This document shows, piece after piece, positions 34,971 through 62,186 of a DNA stretch of 64,000 bases (position 1 is its first letter; the number at the start of each line of letters is the position of its first letter). This DNA comes from Branchiostoma floridae (Eukaryota; Chordata; Leptocardii; Amphioxiformes; Branchiostomatidae): positions 2,123,759-2,187,758 of the forward strand of contig NC_049984.1 in assembly GCF_000003815.2 (NCBI RefSeq). Direction: 5' to 3'. The translations under genes were made by a program, and so were the position numbers. The notes under the pieces were generated by a model that saw only the letters and a list, made by a program, of their open reading frames with translations, was not told the DNA's origin and did no database searches.

Positions 34971-35300
34971 CTGGTGTTGTAATTATCCCCCTGTTTGGCC
35001 CGCAATAATGAAACTATTGGAAATATTAAAAGGATGCTTACTTGGAAGCTGGCGCGTCGGCTTTTCCGCGGGCGAAACCCTGATGGTAATTGGTTTGTCG
35101 CCATCACGTGATGACTCGTGCCGAGCCCAGATGGCACGAGTTCTTTGATTGGTCGAATCGTGCAAAAATGATACGTCACTGAAAGTTTTTAGCAATATTT
35201 GGGCATAATTTATACATTTTCCGTTTTGTAACCACAATTTTATGGTAAAAACAATTGTATAATGTGCGAAATGTTGAATTTGGCCAATATTTTTGAATAT
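34971..35300 (-). other. ANKRD11: Probable non-coding first exon of the ANKRD11-like gene
   Basis: Reading the minus strand, CACCAG|gtgagtcttg gives a strong donor with the exon ending at 34971. The first coding exon (21262-21112) starts with a proper acceptor and 16 nt of untranslated sequence, so at least one upstream non-coding exon is required, and this is the best candidate next to the divergent promoter. The 5' end is not visible; the right-hand boundary given is only a guess. The intron to 21262 would be about 13.7 kb. Confidence 0.45.
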
Positions 35301-35426
35301 ATTTATTGGTCCCATGATGCTCTGATCTAAAATGGCTGCCGCCTTCGACTGACGCCGAAGATTACGGAATATTTTAGACAAATTTGACATTATCCAGTCC
35401 ATCTACGCGCCCTGCTCCGCTAGGAA
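34971..35426. promoter_or_regulatory. Compact bidirectional promoter of ANKRD11-like and SPG7
   Basis: Fewer than 460 bp separate the probable ANKRD first-exon donor (34971) from the SPG7 ATG (35427). Motifs seen: palindromic E-box CATCACGTGATG (35102-35113), inverted CCAAT box ATTGG (35148-35152), CRE-like TACGTCA (35172-35178), CCAAT (35284-35288), another ATTGG (35305-35309), and YY1-like AAAATGGCTGCCGCC (35329-35343), oriented for SPG7. No TATA box at the expected place. Motifs are from sequence; promoter activity and start sites are inferred. Confidence 0.7.
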
Positions 35427-50798
<15,372 letters not shown>

Positions 50799-53700
50799 TG
50801 GGAACATTGCAAGATTTTTTCTTCACATTTCTTTTGCTGTCTGTACTTGTATGCTGTCATTTTGTTCACATATATTTTGTGAGTACATGCACTGGGCAAG
50901 AGGCACATTGCTTATAATTATAAAGCCATCTATTTAAACCATAAATATGAAACAAGAGAACAAAAATACCTCACCTCACCGGTCCCATAGCCTCACCGGC
51001 CGTAGGGGCAGCAATGCCATCAAATACAATGCTCATTAATGCAAAATGAATAACAGAAAATACATTGCTTCTGAGTTGTCGTGCTACTTACACAATTGTT
51101 CCACCCTATTTTGGGGTCCAAATCTATTCTATGAACATATCAAGTTGAGTAAAAAATGACAAATTTGAAGTTCAAATACAGACTGATAGCATGGCGATAT
51201 GCAAAACTGGTGTGACTAGCCTTTTATACTGCTTTTTCTTTGAAACACTTGTCTTACATTTTTGTCCATGTACATTTTAATATGGTGGTCTGTTGAGTAA
51301 AATATCTCGAAATTATCAATGAAATGGATATCAACAATGTTTTCTTATTTTACAGTATCTAGTTACTAGAATGTATTTCTGTTTCCCACAGAAGCTTGTC
51401 ATATATGCCCACATGAATTGCATGAGGAATTTCAGCATGTGCACATTGTGGCTATTGCACTGTAACCATTGTAGTATTTATACTGTAGCCATTGCTTTAC
51501 CACATCAGATTTTCATATTTTGTAGCAAGAATGTTTCCAACTTCAGCCATGGCTTGTGGAGCAAATAGCTGAATGCTTTGTTTGTGTTTGTTCTAATTTC
51601 TGTTTATCAGGCCACACTGATTTAATTCCTTGTTTCTCGAATTTAAAAATATAATTCTAGCTTTGAATATTTACATGAAAAGTCTGATTGGAAAGAGTCT
51701 GATTGAAACGCACACCATTTCAAGGAGTGAACAGAGTTTAATGCAAGTTTTTCTCCAAGCCTTTTGTTTTGTTATCATGATGCTCTCTTGCCAAAATTCT
51801 ACATTGAAATGTCCGATAACCGACAAGTTAAATTGGCGTGGCCTTAGCATTGATTTGTTCAATTGTAATGTGTCAATCGGTCATGTTATTATACAATTTT
51901 CATGGAATATTTTGTACATATAGAGCTATATGTATTAGACAATGTTTCCATTCACATTGTGCGCAATGCACAGATAAATGTGAATATTAGTTATGTGCTC
52001 AGGAATAATGATGGTCTATTTATATGTTGTAAGTGTGCCATATTTTCATCAATTTTCATGGACCACAAACTGAATTAAACATGACATTTTTTATTATGAA
52101 TTCACTGCTTGGTGTTCCTATGTTGCTATGTTATTCACAATACATTCTAGACATTCAACTAAATACCTGTGTTTGTACTTGTGGGTACATTTTTTTATTT
52201 TTTATTTATTTTTAACTTTGTCATTGAGCAACTTTAGCTAACAAGACTGGGCAATTACACTTTGTATTTAGGGCCGTCTTCGGTTGGTTGTCAAAGAAAC
52301 AAAATTTCATCCCGTCCAAAAAACCTGTTGCCAACTCATTTTCATCAGCTTGAAATGATGTATTTCATAACAGAAATCAACGATTGGGTTCCAAACAATG
52401 AATTGGACAAAAAAACTCAAAGCTGGAAACAGCCCTGTTTGTATTAAAGATATTTTTTTCTTATTATTTTAAAGACATGATGTTATATACACTAGAATGA
52501 CTCTGGTGTTTTGTCCCCAACTGTTTGAAGAACCTGAGTGAAGGAGTGGAACAAGACAAGCCCATAACCGCAGCTGGCACTGTCAGTCAGGATTCAAACC
52601 AGCAACCTTGAGTTACTGGGTAAGTTGGGCAACACACATGCTGGGAATGCAAACAAAAATTTTTGCATGGCTTGTTCAACCATTACTGCAGTATGTTTAT
52701 ACTACTCAAGCAGAGGTTAGACTTCTGATTTTTTGTTTTACTTTCTTAGACATTTTTGTTGGGCCTAGCCAGGGTATCATCCTCAGTTGTAAAAGGTGGC
52801 TTAATCTATTTGCCTGCTTCTAGTTCTGTCTTTAGCCAGGCTATTTTGGGAGGCTTTCTGTTTTATCAGGTTTTGTTTTTGTCTGTCAGGCGAACTTAAC
52901 AAAATAAAAAGCCTGATAAAAATGCCTAATTAGACATCAAAAACCAGCCAGAGCTTAAAGCTCTGCTGGGAGAGTACTGTATGCATATGTCACTGTACAG
53001 ACTGGAATACAGAAGAATCTTAGATTCTTCTAGGAGAGTTTGGAATTACGATAGAAGAGTTGGTCACCATTTATCTATGATATAAAGTAATTCACCAAGA
53101 ATAGTTTGTGGTGATGAATGCAGGCTCCCTATGCCAGAACTGACTGAAACGTTAGTCGTGAAATGAGTAGGACTAATAGTGTGTTCCTAAACATTTCATC
53201 TAATCTGAATTTCTCCTGGTAGAATTGAAGATTGTCCTGATAGAATTCCAATCTCTCAAATCTCTACTGTGAACATGACTGAGTGACAGCAATACAAAAG
53301 AGATGCAGTACCAACTGTGGACAGTATGTGGCGTGCCTTGTCAGTATGAGTCACCAAAGACCATGTCCAGAGAAAACCTTACCGTGATAGAAAGCAGACG
53401 ACTGTTACTCAGAGTGTACCAAAACGATCTGGCCTATTAGATTACAGTGTGTTGTTTAACAGGAGACTTTGTTAGTTAAACTGAGGTCTCATTGGGAACC
53501 AGACACTGGTGCTAGTGTTACCGTATAACATAAGGTTGTGTATGGGAATGTGAAGAATTTATATACAAGGTTTTAAGTAAGGCTGTGGCAAGTAGATTTT
53601 GTGGATGGCGCTCATAATTTTTCGCCTGATTTTTAAGAAGAGATTTTTCCACTCAGAAAATACCAAAATAGTCTTGATTGTACTTGTAGAAGCGACACTG

Positions 53701-54000
53701 GTGAGGTAGCCATGACTGTAGTTGTTGAAGTGAAGCTAGCTCAGTAGTTGTAGACCTGTGTGACAGCTAGGAGTGTAGTTTACAACTTGGCAGGTGATAC
53801 CAGTCACTTCTTTATACAGGAACTAAACACCGTGTAAAAATTGTACTTTGGAATGTACTTCACCAGGGTAACTGGATGTACCATGATGATGATGAAAGAC
53901 TTATTGGCTTTTAGTGATGCCATGTTTTGTCACAACAATTGCTGCTACAATACTTATGGTGCCTAGCTTGAAACTTTTAGGCATTATTTGTTTTGTTTTT
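50799..54000 (+). other. SPG7 3' flank / possible UTR, no further gene seen
   Basis: AT-rich sequence with only short unsupported ORFs. No AATAAA is obvious soon after the stop; ATTAAA at 52443-52448 is a weak candidate poly(A) signal. The 3' end of the transcript cannot be placed from sequence. Confidence 0.4.
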
Positions 54001-54026
54001 ACCCATTTTAGTTTTTATCACTCTTC

Positions 54027-54061
54027 TGCAGACTTCAAATTAAATTTTGAAGTCTGCAGAG
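54027..54061. repeat. Short near-perfect palindrome
   Basis: ctgcagacttcaaa and ttttgaagtctgcag are inverted arms around a 5-nt centre; a stable hairpin in single strand. Could be a tiny MITE remnant or cruciform. Confidence 0.75.
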
Positions 54062-54319
54062 CATGTCATCCATAAAATCTCATTCCTGTTGCCTAAGCTC
54101 GCACCTGCACAGTGCGGTCTGCATGGCTCGGCTGTAAGGCGATCCAAACGTTTAGATGGAGATTAGGGTTGGGTGCTTGAGTTGTATAAGCACTGCTGTC
54201 AACCTTGTTGTATGTACAACTACTAGTATTTAAAGTGTAGTGTCCTCCCAGATCCTCCATGATAGGGTGAACCAAGTGTTACACCCAAGTGGAAAGCTGT
54301 AGAATTTTAGACCATGAAT

Positions 54320-55230
54320 AAAAAAAATGATATCAAATGTTGCCATTCATCCGGCATATAAGCAACGTGTTATCAACCGTTTGGATGGTGGCGTAAAACC
54401 AGCGGTCCCGTGTATGAGGGAGCTTCAGGCGTTAGTCTCAAGCGACAAACTTTTGCACGTAAAAGAACCCAACACACTTGTCTGGCAGAATGTGCGAGCC
54501 GTAGGGAAGACAGCGTGCACGTCTAGCGACTTAAACAAGCGCCATGCTTCACCTTACTTGCCTCCGTGTTATCCCATTGTACATATGAGAGGTTTCTAAG
54601 AAGTTACACTTGAGTTCGCAGATAATTTAAAAATGTTAGCCTTAGAACTAAATGTTTCAACGCAAGTTTGCTTGATAGGTTAGCCTTCAGCAAGAAGGAG
54701 GGTAAACAGTCATTTCTTGTCCCTACAAGTTCCATCATGAACCTTTCAATGGTTGATATTTGTAGTAGTGTTCCAGTGATGTTTCGCACTACTAGTAGTG
54801 TATTCTTTAAACTTCGTTTTTCCTCAAGAAGACTTTTGAAACAACTCTCTCATTCAGTATTTCTCCTTTCCTTCTTTCTTCCCGTAGGGCGCTCTGATCC
54901 ATACAAGACCAGCCGTAAACAAACTTATCAAGACTGGATGAGAACTCAAATAAACACCGCAGCCGCATGTTTAAACAGCGGAGAGCCGCGCCATCCTGTG
55001 TTTATCACGTACGTTCTGGTGCGGTGCCGGGTGCCCATCCACCTGTGGATCGGAGTAGTGTTTACAGAAGGACGATAGTCTGCTATGTTTCTTTCATCTG
55101 TTAGTGTACTACATCTGTTTAATAGTGTACTACAAACTCTGCTGTCCAATGCTGTAACTGGTCCCTTCTAGGAGGCCGGTCGGATGTTGGGCGGGCTGCT
55201 ATGAGCTAGATTTAATCAGGCTGGTTGGGA
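54320..55230. repeat. Unclassified repeats, including SINE-like piece shared with 2500-2620
   Basis: At 55130-55225 the block ctgtccaatgctgtaactgg and gggcgggctgctatgagcta matches 2520-2590. The segment 54440-54500 (aaacttttgcacgtaaaaga acccaacacacttgtc) has the look of a dispersed invertebrate repeat. ORFs here (54327-54599, 54668-55078) have no recognisable domain. Confidence 0.45.
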
Positions 55231-56200
55231 GTATCCTAGATGTAAATACGTTATCCAAGAAGGAGGATTGTATCTCGTGGATTCTGTGAGATGTAAAATG
55301 GAGATTTTGACGGGTATGGTTTTCCAAGATTGCTGGAATGTACCATTCAAACCTCTTTGGAAGGACGTCAACAAGTGGATTATGCCAATGGAAACTTTGT
55401 CATATTTTGTTCAAGATTACACAGACAGTCTTGCCTATTGCCAAAGTTTTTATTTGACTCTTCTGTATATGTAGTGTCTTTAAGAAAATGTTGTTGTTCC
55501 TGAAATGGTTGGCAGGAAATGATCATGAAATGAATTCGAACGATGTGATGTACGAAATACGGACCATTATGATATCGCTGACTTGGCTGTCATTCTAAGC
55601 TACTACAATAAAACTTATCTTGATTACAGTCTGATTTATTCATTTTCATTTTGAGCTTGCATGTTTTGACGCATTTTTGTTTAGTTTTCGTATACTTAAT
55701 TTTATCGCTTGGTTCCTGAAGAGCCGTCGGTATCATTTGGTCACTTGTCATGTCGCACGCTAGGTGGCGCTTCGTTGATGCGCTATGGTGGATAAGTGCG
55801 TTTTCTTTTGAGCGCAATATTATTTTAACCATGACGTTTTCTATTCTAAAATGATTAAAAATTTGCTAATAATCACTCTTCCCTGTGTATTTATACCTTA
55901 TATTCTATCTGGAACATTTTCACTGCGAATTATCTCCAAGCAGATGTAAGGTACAGCTTGTTTTAAACTTGTTTTTGTGAACAGATTGATAATTTATCAG
56001 GATATTCTACAATTCTATGTAACCCTTCTTTGCTATAATAAGATTCATAAACTTTGAACAACTTGAGTAAAGAACATGTTAAACAATTTTATAATTCATG
56101 CAAATGAGGACTTTTTGTGCATAGGCAATGAGAAACGTTTGTGATACGTAACTCGAAAAAGCTATTTTGGTGGAGGCATTTATTTATCTATTTTTTTTAG
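55230..56200. other. No gene seen
   Basis: AT-rich stretch; AATAAA at 55607-55612 is a possible poly(A) signal for an unknown plus-strand transcript. The 68-codon ORF at 55268-55474 has no recognisable domain. Confidence 0.3.
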
Positions 56201-56686
56201 TTGATTTTATTTTATTTGATTTTTATGGCATTCGATTCTAGTTCATTAGTTGTACCAATGAGCCTTTATCAAAGCTTTTATCAAGTCTCCTCGGTTGAAC
56301 ATGAGCTTCCACTTGGTCCTGCGTGCCTCCCTAGTCCCGGTCCCGACCCCAGCGTCCTTATATGGCAGCTGGATAAACAAATGGCCCAATCAGCATGTGA
56401 AAAGCCGCCGCGATTGAATATTCCACCGGCACTGAAACACTACACGAACCCCTGCAGGCTCAGATCGTACCACACCACACACAACGGACTTGTCGTTCTG
56501 CTGGGTTCTACACAGGAGTTCGCGGTTTCCTACCTTCCGTGTGTCGTTTTACGTGGATATCGTGGGGAAGTGAAGGTTGTGAGACGCTGTCTTGATGTAG
56601 AGGGTGGCGACGACTTCGTTTGTGGGAGCAGAGATCGCGCGTTTTGTGTGATTTTGGACCACATCTGGCTTGGATTTAACCGCTGA
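56201..56686 (+). CDS. Unassigned 161-codon ORF
   Basis: Longest ORF outside the two genes apart from repeat artefacts. It is in a locally GC-richer segment; a donor-like CTGG|gtaaga follows shortly after its stop (about 56690). Predicted protein: hydrophobic start, then PLGPACLPSPGPDPS and mixed sequence ending ILDHIWLGFNR. No domain recognised; could be chance, a repeat, or the 5' exon of a right-hand gene. Confidence 0.2.
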   Translation: MILFYLIFMAFDSSSLVVPMSLYQSFYQVSSVEHELPLGPACLPSPGPDPSVLIWQLDKQMAQSACEKPPRLNIPPALKHYTNPCRLRSYHTTHNGLVVLLGSTQEFAVSYLPCVVLRGYRGEVKVVRRCLDVEGGDDFVCGSRDRAFCVILDHIWLGFNR

Positions 56687-57024
56687 CTGGGTAAGAGCGC
56701 GTGTTGGGGTGCGTGTTATTGTCCCACTCTTTCCTTCCTTTTCCTGAAACGTTCGCTGATTATATAAGAAAGCATGATGGCTTTGCTAGGAAAATTATTA
56801 TGAATATGTGTATTTTACTTCAAATCCATCGCCTGTGTGTGGTGGAGCTTGGTTTGGTTAGCCTTTGCCCTAGGCGCGTGATTCTTTCTACTAGATTTGA
56901 ATTTTTGTCCCGAATCGCCGTCTCCAGGCCATGCCATGCTTGTCCTCTCACCTCGTTGACATGGCGGGCGATGTCGCGAGCTGACAGCTCGGCAAGCTAC
57001 GCGTCAACAACAGTCTAACTCTAA

Positions 57025-57560
57025 ACCCTGCCGTATCCAACAAATAAGCCTAAATCTCCCCATCTTTGTTTGGGCTGCACTCACACTCACTGACGTTAGA
57101 TTTTGTAGGTAGAGATTTGGCTTTGCAATGGGCCAGTCTAAGTATCCTCCATGGTGTAAGTATTTGTTAGGATACTGTTGTGCGTGAGCCCTTGGGTCTC
57201 CAAATGTGTCTGTGTATCCTACAAAATTATAAGCCTAAATCTCGCCAGCTTTGGGCTTCACTCGTACACACTGACGTTAGATTTTGCAGCGTACAGATTT
57301 CTGGGTGGAGAGTTGGTTTTGTCTGAGTATAATTTTGTTGGGATACTGTTGCGCACGAGCCCTTGGGTCTCCAGATTTGTCTGTATCCTACAAAAAATTA
57401 AAGCCTAAATCTCGTCATATTTGAGCTTCACTCACACACACTGACGTTACATATTTTACGTACAGATTTCCGGGTGGAGAGTTGGTTTTGTAAGGGCCGG
57501 TCTGAGTATTTGTTAGGATACTGTTGCGCTCGAGTCCTTGGTTCTCCAGATGTCCCTGTG
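57025..57560. repeat. ~175-bp minisatellite, about 3 units
   Basis: taagcctaaatctcgccagc-like starts at about 57046, 57229 and 57400; each unit contains cactgacgttagattttg, gttaggatactgttg and gagcccttgggtctcca. Confidence 0.85.
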
Positions 57561-57659
57561 TACATACAAAACAAACCGGACTATAGCACGGCTCCGCTTC
57601 TGCTAATTATTAGACCACACGCAGGTGCACTCATCTCTTTAGTCGTAAAAGATTTGTAC

Positions 57660-57840
57660 TTTTTTAAGCCTCTATCAGGCTCCACATGGCGCTAGAAAAC
57701 ATAGTAGAATTTGGCCAAGATCATAGATAACATTGCCTAGTTCGCCAAACAGTGCTTTCTGGTCAGCTAACTCCTGTGGCATTGTATCTGTCAATTTTTG
57801 GCCAATTTCTGCTTCTTTTTTTTCAGTGACATGTAGAGGG
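57660..57840. mobile_element. Diverged member of the hairpin MITE family
   Basis: agcctctatcaggctccaca at the left and agtgacatgtagagggtgga at the right with inner ggccaatttctgc resemble 59593-59774, but arms are degraded and no target duplication is evident. Confidence 0.45.
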
Positions 57841-58440
57841 TGGAAGTATTTTCTATGATTTTGTAACATTTTGTAATTGTTACTGTTCAAGAGGAGCGGT
57901 TTCAACTGAAGCAAGACTCCTGCCAAACCGAAGAACTCGACTCTACTCTACTCTTTATTTCTGTGTTTTTATATGAATCAAAAGACAGCAGTGTTTTCCT
58001 GCATTTTTAGCTTCCCATTTGTTTATAATCAGTTCCCTTTACAGCCCGGCTTAGCTATAAAAGAACTGCAGTTCATTAAAAAGTCACGGGTTCACGCGTC
58101 CGGGCCATAAAAGCCGTCAGGATTTCACACGTAGTCTGCAAAAGCGGAACTACAAATGCGCTACAAGTGTGTGTTTGTCACTTTGTGTGTGTATTGGGCG
58201 TCTGGCGGCATGTTGGCTTGGTATCCATTCTCCGCTGGTCGGCTTAGGGGTGTGATACCCGGACCAGTTTGCTACACTTAAGTCTGTTTCTGTCAAAAGC
58301 CTGTCTTTTTAGCTGGCCTGTAGAGTTTTCACCGAGCTCTATAATTGAAACCAACCCCGTAATATTTCCTGTCCAGCATTTTTTTCGTCTTTTTTATGGC
58401 TCACAATATACTTTTGCCGGCCATTTCTTTTTGTACTAGG
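57840..58440. other. No gene seen
   Basis: Moderately GC-rich unclassified sequence; no exon-like ORF. Confidence 0.3.
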
Positions 58441-58452
58441 TCACTTGAAGTT

Positions 58453-58633
58453 TAGCCTGGTATCCAGTCGTAATATAGCTCCCTAGTCTCTTCTCTCATC
58501 TTCGCAATTATTGTAATATATATTACGGCTGGATACCAGGCTATTGAAGTTTAGCCTGGTTACCAAACCCCAGCTCGATCTCAAAGTATCTATCGTAAGA
58601 TATTTTTGAGGTTGGGGTATGGTATCCAGGCTA
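58453..58633. mobile_element. Two hairpin MITEs in tandem between 9-bp TSDs
   Basis: First hairpin 58453-58543 (TAGCCTGGTATCCAGTCGTA ... GGATACCAGGCTA), second 58552-58633 (TAGCCTGGTTACC ... GGTATCCAGGCTA). The outer flanks cttgaagtt (58444-58452 and 58634-58642) are identical and ttgaagtt lies between the two. Confidence 0.75.
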
Positions 58634-58644
58634 CTTGAAGTTTG

Positions 58645-59580
58645 CTGCTGGCCCGGCAAAAGTGTATTACTATTACGAGCAAAATAAGACTAAAAAGGCC
58701 CAGGGAGAGTTGGCTTTAATAGGAGTAAAAGCTTGATAAAAGCTCCTTGGTCAAACGGAAAAGGCGGCGAGCTCCGGATGGTTACCAGGCCGCCAGCGTG
58801 TTTGTTCAGTAATCTTGTTGAGGTGTGAACGAGGACGAATTAGGGGGTCCCGACCTGTGAATGACGGGGCTGAGCAATTATTGCCGTGTAGTGCAAAAAC
58901 AAATCATAAAGTACTGCGGGCTCATCTGGACTGATTGCTTCATTCAATAAAGCCGCACTGAAGAAATTACTGGTACCTTTCTTACGCATTTCTTTCCCTT
59001 TCTAGTTCCAAACGTACGTTTGAGTTCTAAGTTTTTACTACAATAGTTTAAGCATCCTTGTCAAAGCCTTCAGCTTTAAGTTGACACGCATGAAGAAGAA
59101 GAAGGATACAAAAATGTCCTTAGTGTTTTAACTAATACTTAACGTTATTAGTTCCACTAGCCCAAGCAAGTTATCTTTCGCCCGTTTCCAAATATCCAGT
59201 TGCTTGAGTAACTGCTACCTTGCGTATCTTATTACCTGGATGTCTAACCTTCATCGACGTAACCAAGACATGGAAAACAACTTGGTTCAATTTTGTCCGA
59301 GGACAACGACAGATAAAGTGGTTTCTTGAGTATCCGCCCGGAAATAAGATGCTTGATTCGAGGTAAGCAATGCCTTGCGTCAGTTGTGCTCTGTGGATAC
59401 ACTATCTGCCCTGTATCTGTTCACTGTCAGCCCGGCCTAGCGGAGATTAGTCGAGAGGGTACGTTTCATTATGTAGGCCAGAGGGCCGTAAACAAAACTA
59501 CCTTCCACTGACGTCTGCCCCACAAACCCACAATACACATGCATTCACTGCAGTGCACTGTAGAATAGAGCGCCTTGCTG
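58645..59580. other. No gene seen
   Basis: Unclassified sequence; a piece of the tccagttgcttgagtaactg dispersed repeat lies at about 59195-59250. Confidence 0.35.
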
Positions 59581-59592
59581 CTACATTTGTAA

Positions 59593-59774
59593 TAGCCTCT
59601 ACCAGGCTTGACAGGTTGCTGGAAAAATAGTAGAAATTGGCCAAATAAGACGGAAAATACACCAGAGAAGTTGGATTGCCGAGGAGTACTGTATGCGACC
59701 TATGGCGTGTTTTCTGTCTTATTTGGCCAATTTCTACTATTTTTCCAGCGACCTGTAGAGCCCGGTAGAGCCTA
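59593..59774. mobile_element. TAGCCTCTACCAGG hairpin MITE, perfect 9-bp TSD
   Basis: Inverted arms of ~75 bp (ggaaaaatagtagaaattgg with ccaatttctactatttttcc). Flanks catttgtaa at 59584-59592 and 59775-59783 are identical. 182 bp, non-coding. Confidence 0.88.
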
Positions 59775-59810
59775 CATTTGTAAATTATACTGTGGTTTCG
59801 CTATACTAGA

Positions 59811-59941
59811 CAAGCAGAGGTTCGGCTCCAGCCGTTTTTGACGTGCCTTTAGGTGTTTTTGTTGGGCTTTATTTTGTCCCGTTTTCTTCTTATCTACCGG
59901 CGTCAAAAACACGTCATATCAGCCATGAAACCTCTGCTTGG
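59811..59941. mobile_element. Hairpin element with AAGCAGAGGTT ends
   Basis: caagcagaggttcggctcca at the left and catgaaacctctgcttgg at the right are inverted; single ends of the same type occur near 19046 and 52708. Confidence 0.55.
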
Positions 59942-60347
59942 AGAGTGCTAGTAGTTTGACGTGGTAGCGCACAGGAAATGAGGACGGTTTGACTGAGAAG
60001 ATTGTCTCTCCTCTGCTGTTATCTCCGCGTAATAAGTTAAATAACTAACACCAGCCACATGTTGACAGGACCCAAACAGACGGGGTTGATCTGTGTATGC
60101 TTCGCAAACCTCGTTACGTACACGGCAGCCACGGAAAAATGGGACGCAGCCAGACAAGGGTTGAAGGTAACTAGGGCCTGCTTCAACAAGGGAAACTAGA
60201 GCATCTCGGCCTAGGATAAACGTATAGATGTCAGGCTCCAGTCGGCTTTTGATTACAAATATGCGTATGTGTTTTTGTCGTTCTTTCTATTTTGTAATGT
60301 TTTCTTTTTGTCCGCTAGCCAAACGGAGCTTACTAGTAGCTGTAATG

Positions 60348-60490
60348 TAGCCTCTACCAGGCTTCGTGGATCAGTGGTCTAATTGTAGAAATTGGACAAA
60401 TAGAGTCTATAGTACGCTAGGGGAGTTCGCCGGCCAGAAGAGTACGTTTCCTCACTGATTCTACCGATCCACGGAGCCTGGTAGAGGCTA
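60348..60490. mobile_element. TAGCCTCTACCAGG hairpin MITE, 9-bp TSD (one mismatch)
   Basis: Ends TAGCCTCTACCAGGCTTC and GAGCCTGGTAGAGGCTA; flanks gctgtaatg (60339-60347) and gctgtaata (60491-60499). Shorter centre than its relatives. Confidence 0.8.
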
Positions 60491-60654
60491 GCTGTAATAG
60501 ACCAAAGAAAAGAAAACATGACAAAGAAAGACCGTGAAGAAACAGCCGGGGTCTAACGTCTGCTTTGAGAGATGAGCCCGGCCTGGAATACTACTGGGAC
60601 GTACTTGTAATCTCCAAGCAGATCCTACGGTAGCATAAGATAGTATCAAAAGTT

Positions 60655-60965
60655 GTCAGACATGCCCGTAGCCAGGGGGGTCGGGGGTTCGGAAGAACCA
60701 CACACACACACACACGATCAAAGGTCCGCTTTTTCACGCTCGAAGGTCCACTTTTTCATGTCAAGATTTTTTTCCAAAGGCATGACTGATTTGCATTTTT
60801 CACTGATAGACATTTCATTCAATCTTAGTGAGTCTATTAGCAAAATTTGCCTCGGTAAGTGCAAGAAATGACTTTTCAGAGGGTCCACATTTCAAAATTC
60901 CCCCGGACCTCCATTGCAAAGCCTCGCGCCTTTGGTATCGGACATGATGAAAATATGTTGGGGGA
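60655..60965. repeat. Unclassified repeat with (CA)n and 'gtccgctttttcacg' motifs
   Basis: ccgtagccaggggggtcggg, a cacacaca tract, then aaggtccgctttttcacgct / aaggtccactttttcatgtc units. It looks like a dispersed invertebrate repeat; the ORF through it is not considered a gene. Confidence 0.4.
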
Positions 60966-61244
60966 CGGCCTCAAAGACTTATGCCAAAAGTCTTGTGTAT
61001 TTCAATAGAAATTCCATTTAACTTAGCCAGCGAATTTTGCCCATCAAAATGCAGGCAATGGAGTTGCCCGGCTATGCCAAGCGGGGCAAGGGCCGCTCAG
61101 TTTATTAGACATCTCGAGCGCTGCCACTTGAAAAGTCTGGCATTCCGGACGTGTAAGGTTTCCCAAATGCGCTTTCGGCCGGGAGGCCTGGACAAAATGG
61201 TCGGAAGTGGTTAAGGAGTGTAACGTTTTGTAGGTCTCTATTCT

Positions 61245-61900
61245 GTAGCCTCTACCAGACTGGCTTCGCTGGCCATAGTATTATATATTAGGGAGAATAA
61301 TTTGCTAGGGGAGTTGTAAATGTTTTGTCCTCCGTTACTCCTGATCCTACTCCCAAACGTCTGTATCCCAATCATAACCAACTTTTTGCCTCCCATGTTT
61401 TTATCTTGCCTGTGGAATGCTATCCAAAACCATTTAGCGGCTGAATGTGTTCGGAGGATTACGCAAATCGGACGAAGAAACGCGGCAGCTATAAATTGAT
61501 AGGTTTGGATACCAGGGTAGTTTTGATAAGGGAGGTTCCAATCGGAATAAAACCTCCTTGTTTTGATGTACTGTTGATATTAAACAACCTAATTAGCGTT
61601 GATTAATCGAACCGACGTTGTCTACTATAGTATACACTCCACTTCAAATGCATTCAGTTTATAGTCTCTACCTGACGAAATACGCTAGAGAATATTGATA
61701 TTTGCCAGGTGAGTTTGGCCACCACAACTTGGTTATATAAATATTCATATTGGTAGGCGCACTTCGGGGGGTAGGGCGAGTGGTTGGGTGTGGGGGGCGG
61801 AGACCCCATGTCTGACCCCCTATTTGCCGAAGTCTGCGATCCGTACCCCCGTAGGAAAGCCTGGTGGAGGCTAGTCGACTCGACCCCCACCTAGACTACG
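61245..61900. repeat. Degraded hairpin-MITE pieces
   Basis: tagcctctaccagactggct at 61246 and a pair tagtctctacc (61661) / ctggtggaggctag (61862) belong to the family of 59593-59774. The second pair is bracketed by related sequences tacactccacttcaaatgca (61632) and tacacactccacttcaaaca (61903). Confidence 0.5.
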
Positions 61901-61904
61901 AGTA

Positions 61905-62186
61905 CACACTCCACTTCAAACACATTCAGCTCTATCGACAGCAGCAGGAAACCAAAACCCTCGCCTCTCGTATCTCGGCCAGGTTTCCTTTCAGGCGATC
62001 TGTTTGCCCCCAAACGCGGCCGCATTGTGTCTGCCTTGCTCGCCTTGCCGTGCATAAACTCGATACATGTTGACAAAGTGGCTTAATATGCTTGGGTGGT
62101 TACACAGGTGGCCTCAGTACACACCCGATACATGTCTCGGTCTGAGGGCTGGCTTTGTGTGGTGGGCTCCGGGGTCTGGTCCCAAG
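61905..62186. other. No gene seen
   Basis: Small ORFs on both strands; no domain recognised and no splice support. Confidence 0.3.

Noticed and set aside
34247-35402. Overlapping minus-strand ORFs of 60-139 codons around the promoter
   Set aside because: They lie in or next to the presumed ANKRD 5' exon and promoter, have no domain, and the gene's start codon is fixed at 21246 by an in-frame upstream stop.
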